DNA of 64,000 bases from Trema orientale. Lineage: Eukaryota > Streptophyta > Magnoliopsida > Rosales > Cannabaceae. A program made the translations under genes and the position numbers. Shown piece by piece: positions 22,401 through 32,800 of this stretch; positions within the stretch are counted from its first letter, which is position 1, and each line of letters starts with the position of its first letter. Location: NCBI GenBank assembly GCA_002914845.1, contig JXTC01000283.1, positions 277,097 to 341,096 on the forward strand. Reading direction: 5' to 3'. Below the pieces are notes generated by a model that saw only the letters and a list, made by a program, of their open reading frames with translations, did not search any database and had not been told where the DNA came from.

Positions 22401-22750
22401 TATTTTAGTCTTACTCTATTAGTATATTCGTCTTGGCAAGCAATGTGAAACTATAAAAGTCTTATCATATTTGCCGTTTTGGAATACTTGCCTGATTCAA
22501 CAATTTTTCTTACAGCATACCAACTGCAGTATGTGGAGAAATTGCTATATATGCCACAGAGATCTATCAGAAGGAGAATTCTGGCTCTGTTCAGAGGCTA
22601 GTGTTTAGCAAATTTGATGCTTCAGAGCTCAATTCCTTGTTTACTCCCGGGACCTTTGTGGATGCATTTTTCTCCTTAGATACATATGACTATCAGCAGA
22701 ATGCAGGCATTCGTTTGGTGGCAAAGAAATTGATTATCCATTCAGACTGA
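19490..22750 (+). CDS. NEN: NEN-type DEDDh 3'-5' exonuclease
   Basis: Six exons: 19490-19769, 20093-20250, 20559-20605, 20695-20758, 21630-22381, 22516-22750. All are GT-AG and in frame, giving 511 aa. The exonuclease domain covers about residues 8-180 with ExoI FFDVET (D14, E16), ExoII AGHNILRFD (D106) and ExoIII H161-x4-D166 (HRSLDD), the full DEDDh set. The C-terminal half has a low-complexity Ser/Asn/Pro linker (about 190-330) and a conserved plant-specific end (CARLKVRFGISSKF, FVDAFFSLDTYDYQQNAGIRL). The family is the NAC45/86-dependent exonucleases, where NEN4 helps degrade nuclear contents in maturing sieve elements. Which NEN paralogue this represents is uncertain; gene order points to NEN2/NEN3 (At5g61390/At1g74390, recalled from memory). 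Confidence 0.93.
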
Positions 22751-24927
22751 TGAGAAAGACAAGGACAAAATCTGTGATATTAATTTATTAGGATTCATGG
22801 GTATGTAAAACTTACATCAAGTAGACTGATATAAGTGTGGGCTTTTTTTTTCACTTTTTTTTTCCTTTAAAAAAAAAAGGAATTAAAAAAAGTGGGAAGG
22901 AAAAAAAGGGAATGGTGGTTGTGGTTGAAAGATGTAAAACTTTGGAATTTAGTGTATATTCAAGTTGATAAATTGACAGTCTTCCACCTTAGCTTTCTGA
23001 GTATTGGATTCTATTCTTTTCCCCAATGATCAGATAAAAATGGATGGAAATATGATCATAGGGCTAGTAAATTTGATTAATAGTCATAACAACAACTATT
23101 AGTCATAGTGCTCAATTAAAAAAAAAAAAAAAACCCTAAAAAAGTCGATCCTCAAAGTAGTCTTTTTTTGGTGGGAAAAAGCTTGCCATTACCCAGTCTT
23201 CAAATTGCAAAAAAGTTGTAAAGCTTCTCAACAATTTCATGCAAATTGCAGGGTAAGATAAAACTTTTAAGGTTGAATAGTCGTTTTTTGGTGGGAAAAA
23301 GCATACAATTTCCCAATCTTCAAATTGCAAAAAAGTCGTAAAGCTTCTCAACATTTTCATGCAAATTTCAGGGTAAGATAAAACATTTAAGGTTTGAGAT
23401 TAAAATTCTGTGGGGCAACACTATTTTTGAACTTGTTGTATCCATCAATTCTATTTTTGTAGAAAAGGTCGAGCCAAATTCTAGTTGGCAATGTATGTTC
23501 CTTCACTTGTACCCTCCAAAAGCAGTGGTAAAGCATTTCTTGCTGATTCTGTCATTTTGGCTTGATTATGAAAGTGGGAAATGAGTATCAAGGTTTTAAT
23601 GGTTCTAGTAAAATTCTCGGCTTGATATCATGGCTTTTGGAATTTCATTAATGGTAGGTGTCCTAAAATTCTTTTAATTTTTAGCATCACATTCAGAACA
23701 TTAACTCTCTAGTAGAGTTACTTAGTTAATTATATCAGTCAAAAAAATTAGTGAATTACATTCCACCTCCCCCCCAAACCCCAAAAAAAAAAAAAAAAAA
23801 AAAAGAATTTATCTTCAAAAGGTTTTGGCAGCTTTCTAGACAAAGAAACCAGTCTTTTGAAGAACAAAAACATAGTGATTTTAGCTTTTAAAAAATGTCA
23901 TCCTCTAATGCGTTATTATTTTCTCTCCTTCCCTCTTTTGGTCAAACTGCAATAGTCTACAATTAATATGGTCCAATGTTTACAAAAGAAATATATGGAC
24001 GCATATGTAAATGCTCCAAACAACTTTTCCACTCAATAATAGATATTCTTATTCTTTCCTTATTCTTTTTCTTTCCCTTTTATTCTTCTTTTTGTTTTTT
24101 ATTTTCCATCAAGAATTAAGTATTAATCCAACCAAAGCTTTTCCAATCATCCACATAAGGAAATTAATAAGCAAAGGAATAAATTAGTTGTTTTGTGGCT
24201 ACCAAAGAAGCAACTTTATGATAGATTTTTTCTGTCGATAGTATCCAAAGCGCATTGAAGATTCATCACCCCTTTTAGTGCACTGTTAATATTTTAACCT
24301 CGTTCGTAAATTCCATTATCATAAATAATATCCCTATATAATGATGATAAACTTTGACAATGAAACGAACATATAGGAATAAAATCCTCAGGACTCACAA
24401 AAAAAAAAATTAAATAAAACAAAACAAAACTTTGAGTATATAGTACTAAAAAAATAATCGAATTTTAGACGTATTTTAAGCAGATATCTATTTTTTAAAT
24501 ATTATAACAAAATGATCACCCATATAAAGCTAATATACTCAATATCTAAACTAAGGCTAGTATACAAATAAATATAACAAGTATAAAAATACATATGAGC
24601 TATAAATTTTTTATAAAAAAAAAAAACAGACATTTATTAAAACAAAGTGTAAAAAAATGACACATACTCTAATTTAGATTTTCTCATCCAATTACATAAG
24701 ATCATGTCATGAGAGGACCAATCTTACCCTTCATTCTTGTAGGATCCTAATAGGTCCCACGATGGGCTACAAAAATTGAAAGCTATGATTCAAATTTCAA
24801 CAATTGTATCAGATGTGACTGTTGCTAGTAAATGCCCATGCCATAATATAGTAATGTTAGAGATACAGCCTTGTTTACAAAAGTTTGGATACTAAATTGC
24901 GTAACAATTGACTTGTGAGCTTATAAT
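22751..24927. other. NEN 3' region and intergenic DNA
   Basis: It holds the probable NEN 3' UTR, a 120-bp tandem duplication (separate entry), poly-A tracts near 23117 and 23785, and AT-rich DNA. No gene is supported. Confidence 0.5.
23158..23397. repeat. 120-bp tandem duplication
   Basis: Two units start at 23158 and 23278. They share ttttttggtgggaaaaagc, cttcaaattgcaaaaaagt, gtaaagcttctcaaca and cagggtaagataaaac. Divergence is roughly one base in ten, so the copies are moderately old. Confidence 0.85.
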
Positions 24928-25463
24928 TAGTTAAAGGAGTTGTGTCATTAGAGGTTCCTAAATTCATTAAGTAGTGATCATTTGAGTTTTGAACTAAATA
25001 AATTCTAAAAAAAGTCTTTGAATTAAGCAATTCGTGATAATAACGTCCTTTATATTTAAAACTAAGAATTTTTAGAAATAAATAAATGGCATTTTCAAAC
25101 CTTAGAAATAAATGAAATTTCCAATAAATATGAATCGAATCCAGTTATATCTAAAAAAAATACAAATTCCTAATAAATTATCAAAGATTCTTATAATTCA
25201 ATATATTGTTTTAATATATCATTTATTAAATACATGATTAAATACATGTATGTATAGTATATTATTTTATAATCATCTCATTCACAGGGAGCTAGATGAG
25301 AAGAAACTTTCATGTCTGATTCTGTAGTAGAGATAGAATTAACTACATGTCTAATTAATTAACAGTGTTAATAGTTGTTCAGGACTGAAATTTGTGCTAT
25401 TAATTAATTTATGAGACCTGTACTTAATTCAAACAAAACAGGAGAAAAGTGGATTAGGTTGTT

Positions 25464-25713
25464 AGTATGCACAACAAGAAGGGCTGTTACAACTCTTCCA
25501 CGTGTCAAAACAGAGCAGGGGGTCGCGGTAGAAAATGACACGTCCTACGTGTCTTGACAAGATTGGCGGTCGCAGAGATGACTCGCTTAGTATGCACAAG
25601 AATAAATGTCATCACAATACTTTCTGTGTATCAAAGTAAGATAGGAGGTCACGATAGAAAACGACACGTCCTACGTGCCTTAACGTAATAGACAGTTGCA
25701 GAGATGACTTGCT
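25464..25713. repeat. 125-bp tandem duplication rich in ACGT cores
   Basis: Units start at 25464 and 25589 with agtatgcacaa. Both contain acacgtcctacgtg and end cagagatgact(c/t)gctt. Unit 1 also has ccacgtgtc. ACGT-core words are binding sites for bZIP factors in plants, but there is no gene next to these copies. Confidence 0.8.
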
Positions 25714-26415
25714 TATTATAATAATATAATAAACGATAGTATATAAAAGGCGAAATTAAAAAGTTAGAAACTGACAGAGGCAGATTGACCGACCATAGTA
25801 CCAGCTAGGATTAAACTAGAAGGGTTAGAATTCTGAGGCGGTAATTAAGACCAGCCATATCATCAGAAAATGACAATATATTAAATAACTGAAATTATAG
25901 TGCTGGAATTTAAATAAAGCAATATGGCCGGTTGCAGGGAAAAATAACACATATCACTAAATAAATGTGTACAATAATTCAAAAGAAAAGTAAAGTAATC
26001 GATCACACTTAGAGCAGCGATACTGATTACTTCACAGGGAAATGGGTAGCAGAGTAACTGAATGCACTTAGAGCATTAATTCGAATTACCCACCAAGTTA
26101 CAGAGATAATACTGATGATAACAATACCACTGGCAATACTAATAATAATATAGATAATATGATGAGAAAAGAGAAAACACAATACCTTGAACTTGTACTA
26201 CAGGTCAAGCACAAAATCTGTAAAGAGTAGCTTAGTACCCAATAATCACTTATGCAAAGTGTGATGCTAATAATAAAATTAATACAAGTGTACATATAAA
26301 TATGTGTATATATATTTATATATATGCATGTAGAAATAGAAAAAATAACTTGGAGACCAAGTCTAAGATATGCACGTGAGAGTGTAATATGGCTAATATA
26401 TATAATATATATATA

Positions 26416-26657
26416 GGTTGCCAATCCAGTAGGTAATTTTTTTTTACCTATATGTAGGTATTTTTTTTTAGCCGTTGGATCATCATCTAATGGTGATCTA
26501 ACGGCTATAATGTTGTGCATAAAAAGACGTGCGTCATTAATGCTATTTCTCTCTCTTATTTTTTAATATAAAAAAAATGTGCAAAAAAAATTTTTATTGG
26601 CCAAATTGATACCTATGTATTGGTAAAAAAAAAAAAAACCTACTGGATTGGTGCCCA
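26416..26657. mobile_element. MITE, family B, copy 1
   Basis: The ends are inverted: ggttgccaatccagtaggta on the left and acctactggattggtgccc on the right, flanked by TA repeats. An inner inverted pair (agccgttggatcatc / gatctaacggct) is also present. A copy in opposite orientation is at 55398-55666. TA-rich flanks suggest a TA-targeting family. Confidence 0.8.
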
Positions 26658-28245
26658 TATATTATACTAAAATTTTTATTAAACTGATAAAACAATAATG
26701 CTAAGAATGTAATAATATAAATATGTCCATAAATGGACACGCGCTTGCATGTGAGGAGACTTGTTGACTAAGTCTAATGTTAATGATATGTAAATTGCAA
26801 ATGAAATGAAAATAATGTTGATAATAACAAAGCTAACAATCGGCCAACACCAAGGACTCGCAACCGAGAAGATGAGATGAAGTGATAGTAGAGATAGCAA
26901 ATGGAGTTAAAAGTGAAAAAAAGTAGTTTTAGTATTGATGAAAGAAGGATGATGATTAATTATATACGGTAGATGGAAGTGGAATGGTAGCTACAGATTG
27001 AAGAAAAATAATAAGAGGATGACGACAATAATATTAACGAGGTAGTGGGAGATAGTTCAAGATTAGTCAAGATTGCATATGAATACAAGTGTATATGGAT
27101 GTGAAAGAAAAGAGAGTCACAGGTCGGTCCTTGCGTAGTATGGAGATGAATGTTTATGGGATTAATAAAAAGATGGTGTTAGTGGTTACCGGCAAACAAG
27201 GAATATGGGCAAAAGAAAGAAAATTATTAATGCTTCGGGTAAACAAAAATTAACGAGAGAACAAGGGAGCAAGAGAGTGAAAGAGAGAGATATTGTATTA
27301 GGAATATGAATGAGCCAAATAGGAACCGAAAAAATCCCCTACAAATAAGAGCTACCTTGCTATTTATAGGCAAAGAGAATGCTCTTAATCAAGGTTACAA
27401 AGCAGCTTAATATTACAATAGTAAACTTAAGTATAGTTGATACAAACATAGCATCACTCTTCAAATGACCAAATGGCTCTTGAATTCAATCCAATAAGAT
27501 GTCAATGTGAGGTTGGGAGGAGTCTTTTGCTTGGCCTCCAAGAGTCTTTGTGGTGTTGACACCTCTCATACTCTATATGTCAAGCTTAAGAAGCTTAGCT
27601 AGTAAAAAATGGCCACATATGTACTTCCAGATGCTCCTCAATAGGTGAAGAAAGACTCCAATAATAAGAGAACACAGTTTTAGCCTTTCAATCCAAATAT
27701 AGAGTCGTTTTTAGTCTAGGAAGAGTGACCAAAACGACATGTAGCTCCTTTGTGAACTATAAGTAGTTTTGTTGCAAGGTCAAGTGTGTTTTCTTGAGCC
27801 TTTGTGAACTACGTGTCACATGAAGCAAAACGACATATATCTTTATCGCAGGAGGTGTCGGTTGGCAATGTGTCCAAGCTGGTAACACGTGTGAAATTTC
27901 CTCCAATGAAGTTGTGTCACATAAGTTTTAATTTTGCCAAGTTATTTGGTTAAAGCCCTTATTAATTCTTACTAACCATATTATAATTCGGGACTAATTG
28001 GTGTATTTAAGGCTTAATCACAAAATTGGACTGAACCCCAAAACAATAGTTTCATGCAAATTTGAAAGAAGAATGTTTTTCTTTTTAACTACATGTCATA
28101 CATTTTTCCTTTGTCTAATTTTTAACAGTATTAACACTAATTAGTTAATTCAAAGATCTTTTTAGACATTTATTTAGGTTAGGACCAAATAATCACTAAT
28201 TAAAAAAAATTCAAGGACCTTTAGTGCCTTTAACCCTTAGTTAAA

Positions 28246-28954
28246 TACAAATAGACAAGTAAAACTTATAATTATATGCCAAAAAATAATTAGTACACCA
28301 CTTTAATATACAGATTTTGATAAATAAGTTTTGCTTGCAGATATTTATCTTTCAATTGATAAATACTTATATTAGGTCAAAAAATAGGAAAATTTATCTA
28401 TTTTGGGTCAAAATTATAGTGACACACACTCCTAGACAAAATCTATTCATTAACTCCCAAAATTCTAAAAAATTATGGAAAGCCCTCTCTTTCTTTTTAT
28501 CTAAATCTGACTAAATTTTTCTTCCGACCATACAACTTTCATTTAATTATAAAATATTGTATGATAAAACAATAATTAATTATTTACATTAAGTTCATGT
28601 ATACTAAGTAAAGGGAATAAGTAGAAAAGGAATAAAGAGGAAAAGAAATTACAATGAGTATGAAAGGTTATGATTCTTCTTTATGTGTTTTATATAACAA
28701 TTAACTACACATGAAAGAAAATGTCATTCACTTTCTTTTTTATTTTCCTCTCCATTACGGATTATTAATATACCTAAAAGAATAACACATTGAAGTGGTG
28801 AAAATTTTATTGAATTTTTAATTTTTTTTCAGATTCAGGGGTGTCATTATAATTCCTTTTAATCTAAGAGATGTAACTGTAAATTTAACATTGATACTTC
28901 AGGTATCATTGCAATTTTCCCAAAACTTAATTACCTTAAAAATATAAAGACTAC
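28246..28954. other. Distal upstream region of TOC1
   Basis: AT-rich DNA with no recognised gene. A short tandem acgaaacacgaaacacgaaa lies at about 28969-28990. Confidence 0.4.
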
Positions 28955-28963
28955 AAAATATCT
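28955..28963 (+). promoter_or_regulatory. Evening Element upstream of TOC1
   Basis: An exact AAAATATCT lies about 870 bp upstream of the TOC1 start codon. In Arabidopsis the same motif in the TOC1 promoter is bound by CCA1/LHY, which repress TOC1 in the morning. The 5' UTR length is unknown here, partly because of the gap at 29419-29512, so the distance to the transcription start cannot be given. Confidence 0.6.
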
Positions 28964-29388
28964 ACGAAACACGAAACACGAAACACGAAATTAGTATGTA
29001 GTTCTTGACACCGTGAATGTGCCTAATTACTTTTATGTACTTTTTGCGTCAAGTTAGATATAAATCAAATAATATAATGGGAAAAAAAGACAAAAAGGTT
29101 GGGTTGGTCACTCCTCAAAGTGATTGTGTGCCCAATCTTTCTTATAGGTTCAATTTCTTGACCAGCTGGCATGCCACGTTTGGTGTCTATATCTTTTTCT
29201 ATCCACACTGAAGATTTTTTTTTTTAATTTTATTTTCTTCCATTTTCTTTTTTTTTTCCTAAAAATTATAATATTCTTATATTTCTCCCTTTTTTATTTT
29301 TATTTGTTTCGGAGTTGAGAAAGAGAAATGGGGCATTTGGATTTTGGATCACATTTTTGGTTTTCCTTTATGAGAAGAGATCTCCAAG

Positions 29389-29396
29389 TGACGTGG
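29389..29396 (+). promoter_or_regulatory. TGACGTGG bZIP-type site
   Basis: TGACGTGG combines a TGACG core with an ACGT G-box-like core, about 430 bp before the TOC1 start codon and 22 bp before the assembly gap. Function is inferred from the motif only. Confidence 0.35.
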
Positions 29397-29418
29397 CCTT
29401 TTCCCCATCAGTACCAAA

Positions 29419-29512
29419 NNNNNNNNNNNNNNNNNNNNNNNNNNNNNNNNNNNNNNNNNNNNNNNNNNNNNNNNNNNNNNNNNNNNNNNNNNNNNNNNNN
29501 NNNNNNNNNNNN
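29419..29512. other. Assembly gap (94 N) in the TOC1 upstream region
   Basis: Unresolved bases lie about 310 bp before the TOC1 start codon and may hide part of the promoter or 5' UTR. Confidence 0.99.
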
Positions 29513-29823
29513 GCGGGAATGGATTGGGGTAAGGTGCGCAGGTTAATGGAGCTGCTTTGACTTGGTGTTCGTCGAGTCCCTTGGTTGGAGACATTTTTTT
29601 TTTTTTGGGGTGTGGAAGTCAGTGTACGGACGGATTTTTGGGTCCATTAATGACGTCTCTGGTTTGGAGCTTGGAATTGGAAACCCTAATTATGAGTTGG
29701 AGGGTTATGATTGAGGGAGGCCCGGAGAGGAGGTTTCCCTTGCGAGTTCTATAGTATCGGTTGCTTTGTTTTGGTGTGGATTAGTAGGAGTAGGTGCTGC
29801 TATTGTTGTTTATCGATTTCGGA

Positions 29824-32800
29824 ATGGAGCGTAAGGAGCTGAATTTGAACAGAGACTGTGCAGTCGGCGGCGGTGGTGGCGGCGGCGGCGGTGGCCGTGG
29901 TGATGGGTTTATTGATAGGAGCAAAGTAAGGATATTGCTTTGTGATAACGATGCTGATAGTTCAAGAGAGGTTTTCACACTTCTCTTGAAGTGTTCTTAT
30001 CAGGGTATTCCCCTTTTCCTAAATATTTTTGGAATTTAGTAGTTTACTCCTTTGTTCGGCTGTTAAGTCAGAAGAAAGTTCGAAATTGGAAGAATTTGAA
30101 ATGGAAAAAGAAATAAATGAAAGAGTTTTGATAAGCTCTCTACTTGTTTAATTGCAATTAGTATATGTTGTTTGCTTGCTGTGGTTGATAATAGGTTATA
30201 TTTTCCAAATCTGGAACTAAAATGTTTTGTCTCATGGTAGACTAAATAGTGCTAACTTATTATTATCCTATTTGGGCTGGGAAAAATATAACTTTTGCTA
30301 GTTCTATATGGTTATTTATTATTATCCATTTTTTTTAAAAAAAAAAAAAAAGGGTATGTCATTGACTTCAAAACTCAAGTAGAAAGTTTTGGTCCTTTGG
30401 ATTTTATTAGGTAAATCAGCTGTTTTATTGGCATAAGGAATTTGCTAAAAACATATATGTAACTGATTATAAAACCCAACTTAAGTGAGAAAAGTTTCAG
30501 ATGCATTTAGGTGAATTAGCTGTTTTATTGGCGCATGAAATTTGCTGAAATTGTCTGGTCCGCTCCAAGAATTTTACAGTATGTTACCGATGAATTGAAG
30601 AATGGTGCATGAGTTTGTCTTGGAACTTTGGCTGTAGCAATGCTTTTGTTGCGGCTTACATTGATGAGCGTGTTTACTTCAATTTTTATACAGTTTTAGG
30701 AGCAGTTGATGGGTGATTTTTTGTGAATTACTCTGCTGATGCTTTCCCAGATGATGCATCTATTACATTATAAATTTACTACTTTTACTTGTTTGCTCTA
30801 CAGTGATTTCTGTGAGGTCTGCTAGACAGGTGATTGATGCACTGAATGCAGAGGGACCTGATATAGATATCATACTTTCTGATCTTGACCTTCCTATGGC
30901 CAAAGGCATGAAGATGTTGAAGTACATCACGCGGGATAAAGACTTGCGACGCATTCCTGTCATCAGTAAGATGTCCTGTTCCCAGCATCTCCTCTTCACC
31001 ATACATTGAAATTTCTTTCATCATGGTGTTGCATTCATGTATCCTCATCATAGAACTTTTCTCCTTTATTAGTGATGTCAGCACAAGATGAGATCTCTGT
31101 TGTTGTTAAGTGCCTGAGGCTTGGAGCTGCAGACTATCTTGTAAAGCCTTTACGAACTAATGAACTTTTGAACTTGTGGACACACATGTGGAGGCGAAGG
31201 CGTATGGTCTGTTTGCGTAATCTAATGTGTTTTTTTTGACCTGTTCTTTTAACTTCCATTTATTGGTCTCCTTCTTCTAGTTTCTGCCAATTGTTCTTGA
31301 TCCAAATACTTAGAATCTAGATACGATGCTGATGCAAGGAAGAAAATTGGCGTGATCCTTGGAAATGGTGTGGGATTTGATGTGCTTTACTACTATTACT
31401 TTCTTATGGGTTCTTCCCTGAATGTCATATTCTGGGTAACTCGGAAGAAGCGAATAGTGTTACCACTTTGCCTATGTAACATGAAGCTTAAAGTCGTCCC
31501 TGCTGATTCCAAGGATTACCTTTATGCATCTGTTACATAACATACACACGTATAGAGCTATGAAGCTTTAGTGGTAGCCACAGCTTTTGTCTGTTGCATC
31601 ATATTGATATACTTGTATATATGTTTGGCAGCTTGGACTTGCGGAAAAGAACATCTTGAACTATGAATTTGATCTAGTGGCGTCAGACCCTAGTGATGCT
31701 AATACCAACAGTACCACCTTGTTCTCAGATGACACAGATGACAAATCACGCAAAAATACCAATCCAGAGATGGGAATGTCTGCTCATCAGGAAGATGGAG
31801 AAGTGAGTGTACAATAAAGATGTTCTATTAACTCAAATATGTAGGACCGAACTGATTTTTATGAGACCAATGGCCTCCTAACAGTGTTTCTTGTTCAAAA
31901 TCATGATTATTGAATTGATTATTGGATAATTTAGTTGAATTATTTCCTTGAGTATGAAATTTGCATTTGATGTGTTTCAAGCTTTTTCGGTCTTTTATAT
32001 TGATTGTGGATAACATTGTCGATGGAACTTTGAAGCTCTGCTTCTGCATAGTCACACATAACACACAAACACACTTTTCTACTCGTCTATCAGATGATTG
32101 CTCTATTCTTTGATGTGTATACTGCTTCATCGTTTGTTACCTGGAAGGAACTATTTAAACACATGTACAGATTTTTTTTCCCTCTTTCATGTCTGCTTGC
32201 TATAGTGTTTGTGCCTATCTATCATTTAAGATGCACCTATTCTTGATTTTGAAGTCTATCACCTGATCTTCTCCTATCTGTAAATTATGAGAAGTAGAGT
32301 ACCCAATGCCTGTTGGGCCATTGCAGTAATGATCTAAGGTTTAATTGTTTGAGATTTCTTTAAGCATATTGTCACAAATTTCGAGGTAATCATTAATACT
32401 CTTTAATCTCATGCATTTATATGTTCTTTTGTCTTAGGCTGCTGCTGCTGCTGCCACTTCTATAGAGCCTCATACCAATCTATTGGAATATCGGTTTGAT
32501 GTGCAAGGAATTAGTGACCTCCAAACAGGTGAGCCAGTCATCACTCTGCTGTAGCTTTTGCCAATGTTTGGCCTTCTGTATCCATTTTTCAACCCAAGAC
32601 ATCTCTTGGTCGTGAGTTTGTTTCCGTATTTGTGTTAGATGTGGAGTAATTACTCTCGATTTGTGTAGCATGTATGAAATGAGTTTTCAACTACTAGGAA
32701 CACTAGGGTGCTCTGAAAGATTGTCACTGGTAGCATCAGTTTTAGTCTTCTATGGTCTTTCTTATGTTTTCTAACTTCTGATCTAATAAATTCTGTAGTT

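Larger units (their letters stand above)
24928..28240. mobile_element. Putative 3.3-kb element with ~115-bp inverted ends
   Basis: The left end (about 24930-25047) and right end (about 28125-28240) are imperfect inverted repeats. The left holds gttaaaggagttgtgtcatta, tagtgatcatttgag and tctttgaattaa; the right holds ttaattcaaagatctttt, aataatcactaatt and agtgcctttaaccc. The interior has a tandem 125-bp repeat, a nested MITE and no transposase. It may instead be two separate insertions of one solo MITE in opposite orientation. Confidence 0.45.

Noticed and set aside
29557..29823. An upstream coding exon of TOC1
   Set aside because: The frame has no similarity to TOC1, and the Met at 29824 starts a protein with the usual short N-terminus before the receiver.
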